Source of the DNA: Quillaja saponaria
Lineage: Eukaryota > Streptophyta > Magnoliopsida > Fabales > Quillajaceae
Direction of reading: 5' to 3'
DNA: 64,000 bases
Assembly (NCBI GenBank): GCA_029379385.1
Contig: CM055605.1
Location: 14,667,001-14,731,000, forward strand
Shown here: positions 46,850-59,349 of the stretch, piece after piece
How positions within the stretch are numbered: position 1 is the first letter of the stretch
How the letters are laid out: each line of letters opens with the position of its first letter
The notes under the pieces: model-generated
The model's input: only the letters and a program-made list of their open reading frames with translations
Databases searched by the model: none
Told to the model about the DNA's origin: nothing
Translations under genes and position numbers: made by a program

Positions 46850-47995
46850 GAGTGAAAATCCTAATGTAGAAACAGTATCATAGGATAACCGACCCAAATG
46901 AATTCGTGGTAAGGTTTGAATCACTAATGTTGCTGCATGGTAGTTTCACAGGTTAAACCACTTTTGATTCATTCTTTTGATCAATTGGTCTCTTAGTTAA
47001 GAAACATTTCAAAACTAATTAACTCTAGAAAAAGGACACCACTTACTTTCTATCTTTTAAGTAAGAGGAAAAGGAATCTTTAAAGGAGTACATGACCCGT
47101 TTCAATGTGTTAGTGTCAGAGGTTGATGATGCCAACCCATAAGTCATTATGATGACCTTAAAGCGGGGTTAAAGAAGTCAAAATTTGGGTATAGCTTGAA
47201 TAAAAGAACCCATCAACATTGGAAGAGCTAATGTCTCGAGTCGAAGAATACATGAATGCTGAAGAAGCATAGAATGTTTTAATTAACAACCTCACCCCAG
47301 TTTTAAGAGAAATCGATCTCTTTAACTCATTGACATTCAGAGTAAATCCTATAGGATGGAGATGGACAAATGTGATAGGAGAGATAGAAGCCCCCCACCA
47401 TTTGAGGCCTAACCTTCCAAAAACTACTAGTCGAAACACAGACCTTCTAAGTTTTGTTTGTTTCAGAAAAACCACAATCATGATATTAAAGATTGTTGGA
47501 CTCTCAAAGATGAAATATAAGTTAATTAGAAAGGATTGTCTTACTGAGTATGTACAAAGAGAAGGTGGAAGAAGAAATTACAAAAGGGGAAAGACAAGAG
47601 GTGGCCAAGTATCTGACTAGTACAAATGTTATCCTTATGGAAAGGAGAGAACAGAGGATTGAAGGGGATCCATAAGGAAGAAAAAAGTTTTGGGAGTGAT
47701 ATACACTACCGTGGGATGGTTCTTTGCCACTAGGAAAATCTTGATATAGAGAAAATGGTATGCAAGAAAACCATTGTTGACTAGAGCAAGCCAAGAGACC
47801 AAGTTGAGGAGGCCCTGAAGGGGTCATTACATTTTTAGATGATGATTTAAAGGGTGTCGAGACTCCTCACGACGAGACCCTAATCATTTCAACTAAGGTC
47901 ACCAACTTTTAGGTTCAGAAAGTACTAATTAATAATGGAAGTACTACAGATATCATTTATTCAAAATATTTAAATAGATGGGGATACAATTAACA
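46850..47995 (+). pseudogene. gag-protease relic of a Tat-lineage gypsy element
   Basis: Plus-strand pieces in order: a capsid part (DPNEFVVRFESLMLLHGSFTG, about 46895-46955), the hallmark SLKEYMTRFNVLVSEVDDANP (about 47078-47140), a Cys-His segment with FQKNHNHDIKDCWTLKDE (about 47460-47515) and a protease piece (VETPHDETLIISTKV, then VLINNGSTTDIIYSKYL, about 47850-47970). The catalytic Asp of the usual DNGSS motif is Asn. Stops and frameshifts are frequent. RT and integrase are not found downstream. The lineage is inferred from the EY(M/L)TRFN and HDHGH-type gag patterns. Confidence 0.65.
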
Positions 47996-49029
47996 AAAAA
48001 GTTCATGCTTAAAAATAACAGCAAGAAAGAGTTTACAAAAATAAAAATTCTATTATATTTGTAAAAAAGATGGTACAACCTTTGAATTAATATTCTTTAC
48101 AAGAAAAAAAATGTATTCCTCTTATTCGATCTTCTTGAAAACTTTACTTGATCCGAGGGCTATGTAGCTTGATCTGGCATGAATTAATGAACCTCTTCCA
48201 AAATGATATTGTGGATGATCGTTGAGAAAGCTTTTATGATCTCTATGGGCATTAGGCTTGATTGCAGGGATTTATGGCTTGCTTGGATTTTTGTTGCTTA
48301 GGAGAGAAAGCAAGGGAGTTACAAAAGTTTTTGTGCCTTGAGTTTTCTTCCTCTTCCTCTTCCATGCCTATGTGAGACTATTTATAGGAGAAGGCTAGGG
48401 TGGAAAAGTTTGAGAAATTGAAATAATTGTAGTGATTGAAGAATTAAGTGTGATTTGTCCAATTTAATTTTAATTTAAGGTAATTTGGGATGATGATAGA
48501 AATGCCAATTGGCATCGTTTTGGTGATTGTGGTTGATTGCCAATTGACTAATTAGTGTCTAATTTACAAATTTTTCAATTTGTAATTTAGTTAATTGACC
48601 TTTAATTTTTCCAATTATTTAAATAGATAAAAATTTTAAAATTTTGGCTCCCACAAATGCCTTCACTTCAAGACTTAACTGTGTATGAATTCTTATAGTG
48701 CAATTACTGTTAAGGTTTTAAATATCTTGTGTTTTGTGACTTGTAATCTTTCATCTTTTGTGGCTTTAAATTTTCTTTCCTTTTATGGCTTTTGATGTCT
48801 CTGAACATGTGGCAGGTTTCTCGCATGGGCATTAGTTCATGTACTTATACATGAATATGCTTTTAGAATAACAATTTTTTTTAATTGGACTAAACCCAGA
48901 ATAATATTATGAGTTATCTGCATACCCATACAGGGATCAAGTCATCACGTAGTTCAGAATACACATTCATTATAAGCCGTACATAGTTTATACTTGTATA
49001 GGCAAGGAATAATGCAACAAAGTTCTTTT
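47996..49029. other. Unassigned stretch, possible LTR
   Basis: No gene. A TATA-like ctatttatagg at about 48377 followed by a GC-richer leader resembles an LTR promoter. It may be an LTR of the Tat-type relic, but I could not identify a partner copy. Confidence 0.35.
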
Positions 49030-49513
49030 GTAAGCAGTTTTAGTTCATGCCAAGGAAATGTTTGAGAATTTGAGGTAGTTATACTTAAGAACCTTGAAGC
49101 TTTTAAGTAGTTTCACTTTGTGTTGAAGAACTTTTGAAGTTTTGTTGTAGTTTCACTTCGTGCCAATGAACTTTGAAGATTTGGAACAGTTTCATTTTGT
49201 GTAAAGGAAGTTTGAAGATTTGGAGCAGTTTCATTTCGTGCTGAAAAAGTTTGATATTTGGAGCAGTTTTTATTCATTCTAAGGAATGTTGAAGTTTTGA
49301 AATAGTTTTAGTTCGTGCTGAGAAATTTTGAAGCTTTGAACAATTTCACCTCATGTTGAGGAATTTTAAAGTTTTGGAGATAAAATTTGAAGATTTGTAG
49401 CAGTTTCACTTCATGTTGAGGAATCTTGTAGTTTTAAAGCAGTGGCAGTTTGTGCTGAGGAATTTTGAAGCCTTGGAGGCAATTTTGTTTTATGCTGAGG
49501 AAATTTTCTTCGA
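49030..49513 (+). repeat. Degenerate tandem array 1 (about 39-bp unit)
   Basis: About eleven units of the form agcagtttcatttcgtgctg followed by aggaattttgaagatttgg. Most units start 38-41 bp apart (for example 49108, 49149, 49188, 49226, 49264, 49303, 49341), with a longer step near 49385. Non-coding. Confidence 0.85.
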
Positions 49514-50150
49514 GATAGTTTAAACTTGTATCAAAAGAGTGTTGATTTTCTTTTCTATAATCATTGAAAGTTTAGACTCGTATCATAGAGTGTTAATGTT
49601 CATTTTCTGGAGCCGTTGATAGTTTAGACTCATATCAAAGATTGTTAGTGTTTCATTTTTAGAACAACTAATAGCTTATACTCATATCAAGGAGTATTAG
49701 TGTTCTTTTTTTTGGTAATGGTTGACAGTTTATACTACTCATTTTAAGGAGTATTGATGTTCTACTTTTTTAGATAACTGTTACTAATTTATACTCGTAA
49801 AAAGGAGTGTTAGCATTCTTTTTTTAAAACCATTAACAGTTTAAACTCATATGAAGGAGTATTAGTGTTCCTTTAGTTTTTTAGAACCATTAGCAGTTTA
49901 AACTTGTATAAAGGAGTATTGGCCATCTCTTTTTTTTTTTTTTTTAGAACCATCTATAGTATAAACTTGTATAAAGGAGTATTGATATTTCTTTTTATTT
50001 TTTATTTTTATTTTTTTGTAACCATCGATATTTTAAACTCGTATCAAGGAATACTGGTGTTCTTTTTTTTTTTTCTTTTCTTTTTGGAACCATCAACAAT
50101 TTAAACTAGTATCAAGAAGTATTGGTCATCTTTGAGTCAATGATTTTTCA
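49514..50150 (+). repeat. Degenerate tandem array 2 (about 51-70-bp unit)
   Basis: About eleven units of the form agtttaaactcgtatcaagg, agtattagtgttc, a T-run, then aaccatcaac. The length varies mainly through the T-run. It follows directly on array 1 and is non-coding; the frame at 49904-50104 is an artefact of the T-runs. Confidence 0.88.
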
Positions 50151-50285
50151 AGTTATGGGAAACAAACAAACTTGTTTCATTTTCCCCCTTCATTTGCTTT
50201 TGTTTTCTCTACAATCTTCCGCTTATTTTGTTGATGTTGCATTGAGGGTTTTTTATATCCATGACTTGCTATGCTCAGCTCCGTA
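50151..50285. other. Short spacer
   Basis: Pyrimidine-rich sequence between the tandem array and the copia LTR. Nothing recognised. Confidence 0.4.
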
Positions 50286-52118
50286 TGTTGGGAATTAAGG
50301 GTCATCCACCCAATAAACATGTAGTGAAATATAAATATAATTCCCAAACCAAGAACATAGGCAAATCAAATAATTATATATCGAAAGCTAAGGATTAATA
50401 CTAACCTCTTGAAACTTTCTTGATGTAGCTAGTTTGAATGTTTAGTAGGGATGCTTAGAGTTCCTTCTTGAATCTTCAAAAGTAGTACTCCCAATCAAAT
50501 ATACAATTGATCAATGATTAGTAGCTATACGATTGGATAGCCTCTAATAAAATAGTTAGCATAATTCACCGGTTCAAAAACCCTTAAGAAAAGTTTACCA
50601 TTTCAAATGGTTGAAGCAATTTGATTCCACCCTTAGGATATATGCTAGCTTCCACTTGCTAGAATCTTCAATGAAAGGGGTTGATTGTGAAGTAAAAATT
50701 TCTTTTCTTCAAGCTAAGGTACACGGTTATGGAAGAGGTAGTGGACAAGAACTTTTTATTGCTCTAAAAGCCTTGCTTAGCCGTGACACTTACTCTTGTT
50801 GGATGTCTTTCACTTGTGTTGCATGTGTCAGCCGAAATCCTCCCTTAGTATTTCTTATATAGGTGGCTACTAGGGCTTAGGTTCAATTGGATCCAATGTG
50901 TTAAATTCCAATTAAGCTTAAAAACCCATAGCTTAAAACTTCTTTAGTAATCCTTAATCATATAAGGATTGCTAGTGGGCCTTTTAGACTTCTAGCTACC
51001 CAAATCCAATTAGGATTCTCACTAGATCTTTTTCTTGACTTTCAAGAAAACTAGTCTTGCCACATTTATGTAACACATTACCTTTTTATCCTTATGTACT
51101 TGGAGCTAACTATTAATGTCAAGTATCCATTAATCTTTTTAGGTTCTTAATTTAACTTCAGTTTTGTCAAACTAATCAACTTACATTTATAGATCAAGAT
51201 TGAAATCTATCAATGTTTCATGACCACTCAAGTACAAGGGAAGTTTAAGATCATTGATCAAACCTTTTAGTGCTTGGGTACCTTGTAATTCAATCATTTC
51301 ATCATACATATCCCAAGTTAAACATAGGGCATGGATTCTAGTGTCAACCTTAACTTTGTCTAAATCCATTAATACTTGAAACCAAGTCTACATTTTGTTC
51401 CTCAAAGAGATTCAAGAAAACTCTTTCCTTAATCTCTCATTTTACAAAGATTTCTGAAACAAGACATACTTGTCTCGAGGCCATGCATGGGATATTCTTC
51501 CTCTTTACTAAGGATGATCAATTCTTTGTCTATCAATTATCTTCCTTCATATGCTTCACTTCATGTCCAACAATCACCCATGCATCATTCTTGTTACAAG
51601 ATAAGTGGAATGTCAATAAAACATGTAGATTCACATATAAGATAAAATGTTCTCAAGTTAAAGGATCACTTACAACACCAATACTTTGAAAACTTCCATT
51701 GACAGATGAATAAGACTTTAATTAGTTTCTCATGTTGGATTAATTCAGTGTACTTATTCAACTAATAAGCACCTATATGTTTGTCTCAGCATCACCATGC
51801 TTGTAGTTATGAGATCACTACTCTCTTTACAAGAGAATGACATAACATATGCTTCGAAGAATCACTAATATCTTTATTTTTGATGATTCATTGACTAGGA
51901 ATTATTCAAAATAATACTATATAAATAACATATCCCATAATTATGATCAACATTATGATTATGCATGCAAAGTAATTATTCTAGAGACTTTAAACATGGT
52001 TATAATGACTCTGATTTGAACATATAATTAAAGAATGCTTATTTAATATTATTACAATACAAAATAAATGTGTCATTACAACCAACTATTGGTTGACTCT
52101 TGGACACCAATACTAACA
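50286..52118 (-). repeat. 3' LTR of a Ty1/copia element
   Basis: + strand ends TGTTGGGAATTA (50286) and ctaaca (52118), so the minus-strand LTR starts TGTTAGTATTGG. It is preceded on the minus strand by the purine-rich tract taatgggagat (52119-52130). Parts are repeated inverted at 55990-56460 and 58010-58500. Short frames inside (50611-50862, 51187-51369, 51483-51689) have no motif. Confidence 0.78.
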
Positions 52119-53500
52119 ATCTCCCATTAGGCCTAGAGCCAATCACTATGATATCTAATTTCTACCTTATTAATGTGATGATCATGCTTCTGCTGTGACA
52201 AAGGCTTCCTAAGTTGATCTTCTATATTCTCATTAGTAGGAAAGAGCTTTATCTTTATATCCATCATATCAACAATTTCCCTAATCAAGTGATATCGCTT
52301 TATACATATTAAGATTTCTGGTGAGACCTTTTGGTTCCTTTGCTTATGCAACAGCTCCATTATTATCACAATATAAGTTTATTGGATTAACAATGTCAAG
52401 AACCACCCCAAGTTTAGTTATGATCTTCTTTATCTAAACAGCCTCATTAGCTTGCTTTGTAGGCAACTATGTACTCAGTTTCAGTTGTATAAGATGCCGT
52501 CATCCTCTGTTTGGAAATTTTCTAGCTAACGGCTCATCCATTAAGTGTAAATATGAATCCAGATTGCGATTTGCAATCATCCCTATCTATTTGAAAGCTC
52601 ACATTTACATATTCAAGAATTTTCAGCTCTAAGAATGCATTCCTAGTCCTTCTCAAAATACTTGAGGATGTTCTTAATTGCCTTCTAGTACTGTTAGCCT
52701 AGAACAATTTGGTATCTACTAGTCACACTTAAAGCATATAATAAATAGAGGAGTACATAACATGACATACATGATTGAACCAATTACATAAGCATATGGT
52801 ATTTCATTCATGCATTCTCTTTCCAATGGTGTCTAGCGAGACATACTCTTAGAAAGATGTACATTATGTGACATAGCCAAAAACCTTTTCTTTGACCTAT
52901 CCCATAAAAACCTTTTAAATGGACTTTTGTAGCTTGCATACTTTATTATGATGGCTTTTGGATTCAAAATCTTCAAGTTGTGTCATAGATGCATCTTTCT
53001 TGAAATTACCATTAAGGAAATAGGTTCTAACATCTATTTCTCATATCTCATAATCGTGATATGCAACTATTGCATGTAACGTCTGAATTGACTTTATCAT
53101 AGCAACTGGAAAAAATGTTTCATCAAAATCAATTTCTTTTTTTATGTGTAACCTATGCCCCCTAACCTTGCTTTGAAGGTTTATACATTGTCATCCATAT
53201 CAGTCTTTTTCTGAGAAACCCATTTGCACCTAATGGGATTAACCTCTTCAACTGGATCAACCAAATTACATATTTTGTTGTCATACATGGAGTCCATTTC
53301 ATATTTCATGGCATCTTGCCCCTTCGAGGAATCAATGTCCATGATTGTTTCCTCATAACTAGTAGACTTGTTTCTGATCGCTTATCAGATATCCATATTT
53401 TACTGGAGGTTGACTTCTCCTACAAGATCTACAAAGCTGTTATCTATGTTGAACTTCTTCTTGTACGTCCAAATCTTGTGGTACAAGTTCAAGTTCCATT
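52119..53500 (-). pseudogene. Copia reverse transcriptase / RNase H remnant
   Basis: Minus-strand end of the polyprotein: RYHLIREIVDMMDIKI, ENIEDQLRKPLSQQKHDHHI, RYHSDWL (52133-52369) is the conserved copia RNase H C-terminus. Upstream pieces, with many stops, show the RNase H core (about 52390-52560) and RT segments such as LSKSMSR.TPLE and NEIPYAYVIGSIMYVMLCT (about 52740-52850). The YVDD site was not found in a readable frame. Confidence 0.75.
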
Positions 53501-54560
53501 ATGTGATTAGTCTCATTTTAGGTTTTATGAATTTTTCAAGTTATAATTTACTTCCACTGCTTCTTTCAAGAATAAACTCATTTTGAAAAAGATAGCATTT
53601 TAGAAACAATTAGCTTTTGTTCATGTGGGTAATAAAAGTAGTATTCTCTTGTTTCTTTAAGATAACCTATAAATACGCTCTTATACTCTTGGCTTTTATC
53701 CTATCAATCATAATTCTTTTCACATAAGCATGGCACTTCAAATTCTCAGGTGTGAGATATTTGACTTTTTGTTGTTTCATATCTCATATGGAGTTCTTTC
53801 AATAGACTTTGATAGAACTCTATTTATTAAGACATAACCCTAAAAGGAAGTTGGTAAGTTAACATAGCTCATCATGGATTGTACCTTGTCTAACAATGTG
53901 CAATTCATCCTTTTAGAGACACTATTGAGTTATGGTGTGCCAATAAGGGTCCGCTGAGTTAGAATCCTAATGTCCTTTAAATAGTCTAAGAATCCCTAGC
54001 TAAGTTATTCTCCACCTGATCCAATCTAAGGGTCTTAATACTCTTACTAGTTTGTTTCTCAACTATATTTTTTATTTATTTGAAACTTTTCAAGGATTCA
54101 AACTTGTTTCTCATTAGATACACATACACATACCCATACCTAAACTTGTCGTCAGTAAAGGTTACGAAGTAAGAATATCCACCTTTAGCATCTATAGACA
54201 TAGGTTTACAACATCGGAGTGTATGAGTTCTAGTAACTCAGTGGCATGTTACTGTTTACCTGCAAAAAGTTTCTTGGTAATCTTTCCAAATAGACAGGAT
54301 TCACATGTTCCATATAATTCATAATCAAATGGATCTAGATAACCACCTTGGTGTAATCTAGTGATCCTAGTCTCATTTATGTTACCAAGTCTATAATGCC
54401 ATAAATATAATGGTTTTAGATTATCTATTTTGGGTTTCTTAGTGTTTATGTTGAGTATAATATCAGTTAATTCTAGAACATACAATCTATTGTGTAAAGC
54501 ATAAAATCTATAATCTATTGTGCAAAACATTTCTTGTTCACATAAGAAATAAAAATAATG
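53501..54560 (-). pseudogene. Copia integrase / GAG-pre-integrase remnant
   Basis: 54249-54530 reads LYLWHYRLGNINETRITRLHQGGYLDPFDYE and TCESCLFGKITK. This is the H-x3-H...C-x2-C zinc motif that opens copia integrase (GAG-pre-integrase domain). The catalytic core further down (53500-54240) is present only as broken pieces with frequent stops. An element of this kind inserts its cDNA through this protein; this copy cannot. Confidence 0.8.
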
Positions 54561-54699
54561 TTCTTAGAAATAATGAGAAAAAAATAACAATTATCTAGTT
54601 CAACTATCATGCCAGATAACAAATGCAAAAAGTAAGACCATAGAGCTACTTTAACAAATCTTATTCCACTTCTCACTTATAGGTTCACTTCACCCTTGC

Positions 54700-55640
54700 T
54701 TAGCATCCTTTTGTTCTTTAGTTCCTGTACATTGTTACAAATGTAAGAACCACAACAGGTATCCAAGACCTAGGAGCTAGGGTTTGCATATGATAGATTA
54801 ACCTCAATCAAAAGCATACCTAAAGTAGAGGTTTCACCAAGTCTTTTTTCCTTCACTATATTCAAGTGTGCATTGCAATTCCTTCTTTGTCATAATGGAA
54901 ATATGTGATGTTGGCCTTGTCTTTCTTAATACCACTAGTGGCCTTAGTCATACTCTTGGACTTTTTCTTCTTCCCCTTTGACTTGGGTTAAACCACTTAT
55001 CAGTATAACTTGTACTTTATATTTCTTGATATTGCCCTTCACAATTTTCAAGATGTTATGTAAATTTGGTAGAATTGTTTCAAACTTATTCACGTTGTAG
55101 TTCATAACAAACTGTGAAAATGACTCGGGCAAAGACTATAAGACTTAATCAACTAAAAGTTCATGGTCCATGGAAAATCCAAATTGGAACAATCTTTCTA
55201 TGCACGCAATCATCTTCAATAAGTGAACATTTACTAAAGAACTTTTGGCTAGCTTACAGAGAAATAATTCCTTGGATACCTTAAACATTTCAACTCTGCC
55301 TTGCTTAACATACAACTCTTGGAAATGATAATTGTGTAAGCATCCATTTTCTAATGCTGCCTTTGGAGCTTTGGTCACATAGAACTCCGCATCACACATA
55401 TTGCTTATTCATTGTCATTCAAGTGCTTTTGATGATTATCAAAATCATATTCCTTATAATCAGGCAAACCTTCAACCAGAACCTAAGGAATGTTCGCTCT
55501 AGGACATAGTAAATCTCTTCTTGTCTTAATTTTTTTTTTTAAGAATATAGTACCAGTCCAAACACTTAGAGTTGGTCAACATGTTAGATTCTAATATTGA
55601 TTTAAGTGACAAATAGTTTGTCATTCTAACAACCTAGATA
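54700..55640 (-). pseudogene. Copia gag remnant
   Basis: Minus-strand frames at 55145-55399 and 54944-55132. The N-terminal pattern SILESNMLTNSKCLDWYYIL (about 55600-55540), YFQELYVKQGRVEMFKVSKEL-like and ESFSQFVMNYNVNKFETILPNLHN are typical of copia gag (UBN2-type). Frames are interrupted. Upstream (55641-55960) is AT-rich leader without a recognisable primer site. Confidence 0.7.
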
Positions 55641-55960
55641 TAAAGATAGAAAGCATGTGTTAATATTTTGTTTAATGCATATACCAAATTAAAGGGTCTT
55701 TATTTAATTTGGTTACTCCCACTATTTTATCTAATGACCCTCTCAATTAGATAATTAATATATGCTTATGATATTCTTAGTTGGACTACGATATTATTTA
55801 ATTTTGTTTTAACTTTTGAGAGGACTCAACAAACCAAAATAATCTTAAATAATCAAATCATTATCGCTTACTTCTCATTTAAATTTGTAAGTCCTTGACA
55901 TTGCTTTGTCATTTAATCAATTTTAAATGATACCTAACCATAACCTTAAAAACATGATAG

Positions 55961-58541
55961 TCTTGATAGGGGCCAACACCTATTGCTTTTAATTAAGTCC
56001 TGTAACAAGGGTGATACATGAGTGTTTATTGGATATGTAGTGAAGCATATGAAGGTAGATGAAAGATAAACAAAAATTCATCATCCTAAGTAAAGAGGAC
56101 GAACATCCTATGCCCTTTTGAAACAAGTATGTCTTATTTCGGGAATCATTGGAAAGTGAAAGAAATTAAGAAAATTGTTTGACTGAATCACTTTGAGGAA
56201 CAAAATGTAAACTTGGTTTCAAGTACTAATTGATTTAGACAAAGTTATGGTTGACATTAGAATCCATGCCCTATGTTTAACTCGGGATATGTATGATGAA
56301 GGGATTGAATTACACGATAACCAAGCACTGAAAGGTTTGATCAATGATATTAATTTTGCTTGTACTTAGGCGGTCATGATACATTGCTAAATGTCAATCT
56401 TAATCTATTAATGTAAGTTGGTTAGTTTAGCAAAACCTAAATTACATTAAAAGTGTTTTAATTTAATCCGTACTTCTTAGGAGATATCCAATTACGTTTA
56501 TTGCGACCTGATAAGTCTTTGAAATAGACTTATTTTATATTCTTTTACTCATTTATTTTAGCTATAATCTTGATTTTTACATTAAATTTGCTTAGTTTTT
56601 AGTTTAATTCTTAATTGAGTTGTTATTGTATTAGGATGTTGAATCCTAGTTGATTTTGGCTAGGATTTAGGTTTTTAAAAAATTATTCTAATCTATAATA
56701 ACTTAATTTGTGTGTTTTGAAGGTTTAGTGCATAAAGAGTCCTATTGAAAGTCAAATTGGAAGGAAATTCTATCAAAAACTCACGAAACAACCAACCTTT
56801 TAAAGCAGTGAGCGCCTAGGTGCCCAAAAAGCAGTGTTGCAGCTTTAGGTGCACTAAGTTCTCCCAGTTTCGTCGATTTTCAGCCGACTTCAATGCTTTA
56901 GTACTGGAAAGCATAGTGGTGCTGTCCCAATTTTCTACTCTGAATTGAACTTAAATGGAGGGTTTTAAAACCTATAAAACAAGGAATAACTAGGGGATTC
57001 AAAGGATACAATTGAAATTAGAAATTTTGGAGCTAAATAAGCCATCAAGAGTACAAGGAAGAAATAGGAGCTTAGGAGAATTGACAATGGATGACCTACC
57101 ATCATTAGTTTTCTCTTTTCCTACAGCTTTCTTTAGTTTTCTTGTATTTGCTTTGATGGTTGAACTTTTTTGGTTTATGTTTACACTAGGTAGCATAAAC
57201 TAAACTAGTTTCTAGGATTGCTATGGAACTGAACATGTAGCTTGAATATTTTTATTTACTGATTGCTTAGGAGTTGGTATTTCAATTGTTTATTTCATTT
57301 TTTGCTTAATGCTTCTAATTGCTTTGCTAACAATTAGAATGATGCGGTAACCTAAACAAGTTTGGAAAAGGGAGTTTAGTGTTAATGTTGATCAAAATAG
57401 AACTTGTGTGAATTCATTCACCCCATTCACCTAGATTGAATGAGTTTGATTCATATGTAGGATAGGAATATACCTCCATACTTGTGTAGCCAAATTAGCT
57501 CTAATCTTAATGAATCTTGCTTAACTCAATTCTCATAGACATATAGTGAATTGTTAAGTGAAGTATTATTACAAGTAACTTGGAAGATTCTTATAATTGA
57601 ATTAGAACCCTAGGTTAACAACTTGATACCATAACTAAGTAAAAGGTGATACAAACGATTCAAGTGAAGTGTTGAGGGAAATTGTAATTCTATGCTTTTA
57701 TCCATTAAATTCTTTAGTTTAATTTGTCTTTAGTTAGTTAGGTTTTCAACTCTAATTCTTTTGTTTGGATAAATTAGGATTGTGTTAATTTTAGTACTTA
57801 GCTAAATATTAGTTTCAATTCTTTGTGGGATTGACACTCTAGTCTACTTTATATTACTTGTTAACGATACATGCACTTGTGTGTTTAAAATCAGTAACAC
57901 CAACATATGAGAGAACATAGTAGGTTACATACTTTAATTGACTTAGATTAAGAATCTAGAAGGATGAATGAAGTCCTAGATTTAATTGTTAAGTTCCAAG
58001 CATATAAGTCTAAAAAATTAATTTGTTACTTATATACATATATGGCAAGACTTGTTTTCTTGAAAGTCAAGAAAATTTCTAGTGGTAATCATAATTGGAT
58101 TTGATCCACTAAGAGTCTAAAGGCCCATTAGTAATCATAATAAGATTATGAATTATTAAAGGAGTTTAGGCCTTGGGCATTGGGCTTTAGGTTTAGTTGG
58201 AATCTAAAAAATGGATGGATTATGACTTTATAGCCCTAGCCAGCCCCTATATATTATAAGCTAAAGAAGGATTCGGCCAAGCAAGTGACACAAACAAGAG
58301 ACACTTTGTGAATTTGGCCAAGAAAGAGAAAAGAGAGTAAGAAAGAGTTCTTGTCAATTCCTCCTCCTAGCCGTGACCCCCTAGCTTGAAACAAATGAGT
58401 TTTTGCTTCAAGGACTCACCTTCCATTGACGATTTTTCCAAGTGGAAGCTAGCATATATCCTATGGGTGGGATTGAATCCTTTAACCATTTTGAAAAGGC
58501 AATCTTTTCTTAAAGGTTTTTGAATTGGTAAATTGTGTGAA
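55961..58541 (+). repeat. Copia LTR in plus orientation, interrupted and truncated
   Basis: 55990-56508 is the reverse complement, with mismatches, of 51130-51600 (shared gtgaagcatatgaagg, aagtatgtctt, agaatccatgccctatgttta). 57900-58541 continues as the complement of about 50560-51080 (tgactttcaagaaaa, gcttcttgcttggccg-like leader, aggtttttgaa). The 1.4 kb between is a gypsy solo LTR. Both outer ends are missing: the start is lost at about 55960, and the end is cut by the next gypsy LTR at 58542. Confidence 0.7.
56509..57899 (+). mobile_element. Athila-like solo LTR inside the copia LTR
   Basis: Starts TGATAAGTC and ends near gtaaca. Contains the CCTAGG-type GC-rich island (56800-56910), the leader ggagggttttaaaacctat, the block ggattgctatggaactgaacatgtagctt, and the end cttgttaacgatacatgcacttg. 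Collinear with the LTRs of elements A and B and with 8946-9929. No internal sequence. The flanks cgacc and ccaac are not a convincing target duplication. Confidence 0.78.
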
Positions 58542-58965
58542 TGATATCACTTGGAAATGACTTATTTTACATCGTTTTGATTAATTATTTTAACTATGTT
58601 CTTGATTTTTAGTTAGATTTTGCTTACTTTTTAGTTTAATTCTTAAGTGAGTCTTTATTATATTAAAATGTTGAATCCTAGTTTATTTTGGCTAGGATTT
58701 AGGTGTTTTGTAAGAGTTCTAATATATATTAACTTAGTTTATGTGTTGGAAGGTTTATTGCTTAAAGGAGTCCTATTGGAAGTTAAATTGGAGGTGAATT
58801 CTAGCTCAAAATTGCAAAAATCGTAAGACATCTTGTTGCTACTAGAAGTCTCAACGCTGCGGCTCCAGGGTAGTGCTGAGGCACCCAAGATAGGGGTGCC
58901 GCTATGCCAATGCCAATGCCAGACTTGTGTTGTTGATTTTTCACACCAACTTGAGTGCTGCAGTG
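58542..58965 (+). repeat. Athila-like LTR, plus orientation, start only
   Basis: Begins TGATATCACTTGG, a mutated form of the TGATAACTCTTGG start of the LTR at 60342. About 420 bp run to the GC-rich island (58840-58960), where a complete LTR of opposite orientation takes over. Confidence 0.65.
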
Positions 58966-59315
58966 TGACATTAATTTTACTAATGCAAGCAAACATATCA
59001 TCCTCAAGTAATAAAGTAGAGATCGTTCCTATGAAGAGTTTTGCAAATAGTATGTGAAGTACTAAAATTAGCAATTCTAATTTTATTCAAATGGTTGAGT
59101 TTTGGGCTGATTGTAAACTAATTATAAACTAAAAGCTAATTAGCTAAAGAATTTACTAGAGATAAACCTAGAATTACAACTTCTCTCAACACTTTTCTTA
59201 AATTCTTATTATTTTGTCTTGCTTAGTTATGGCAAAGAATTATTAACCGAGGGTTCTTAATAAATTATAAGCATATTCTTATTTCTTATAATAGTATCTC
59301 ACTTAACCAATTTAT

Positions 59316-59349
<34 letters not shown>

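Noticed and set aside
49030..50150. Possible CRISPR-like array
   Set aside because: The whole unit is repeated with drift, there are no identical repeats separated by unique spacers, and the genome is a plant nuclear one.
50611..50862. 83-codon frame as a host gene
   Set aside because: It lies inside the copia LTR and has a counterpart in the inverted LTR copy without frame conservation.
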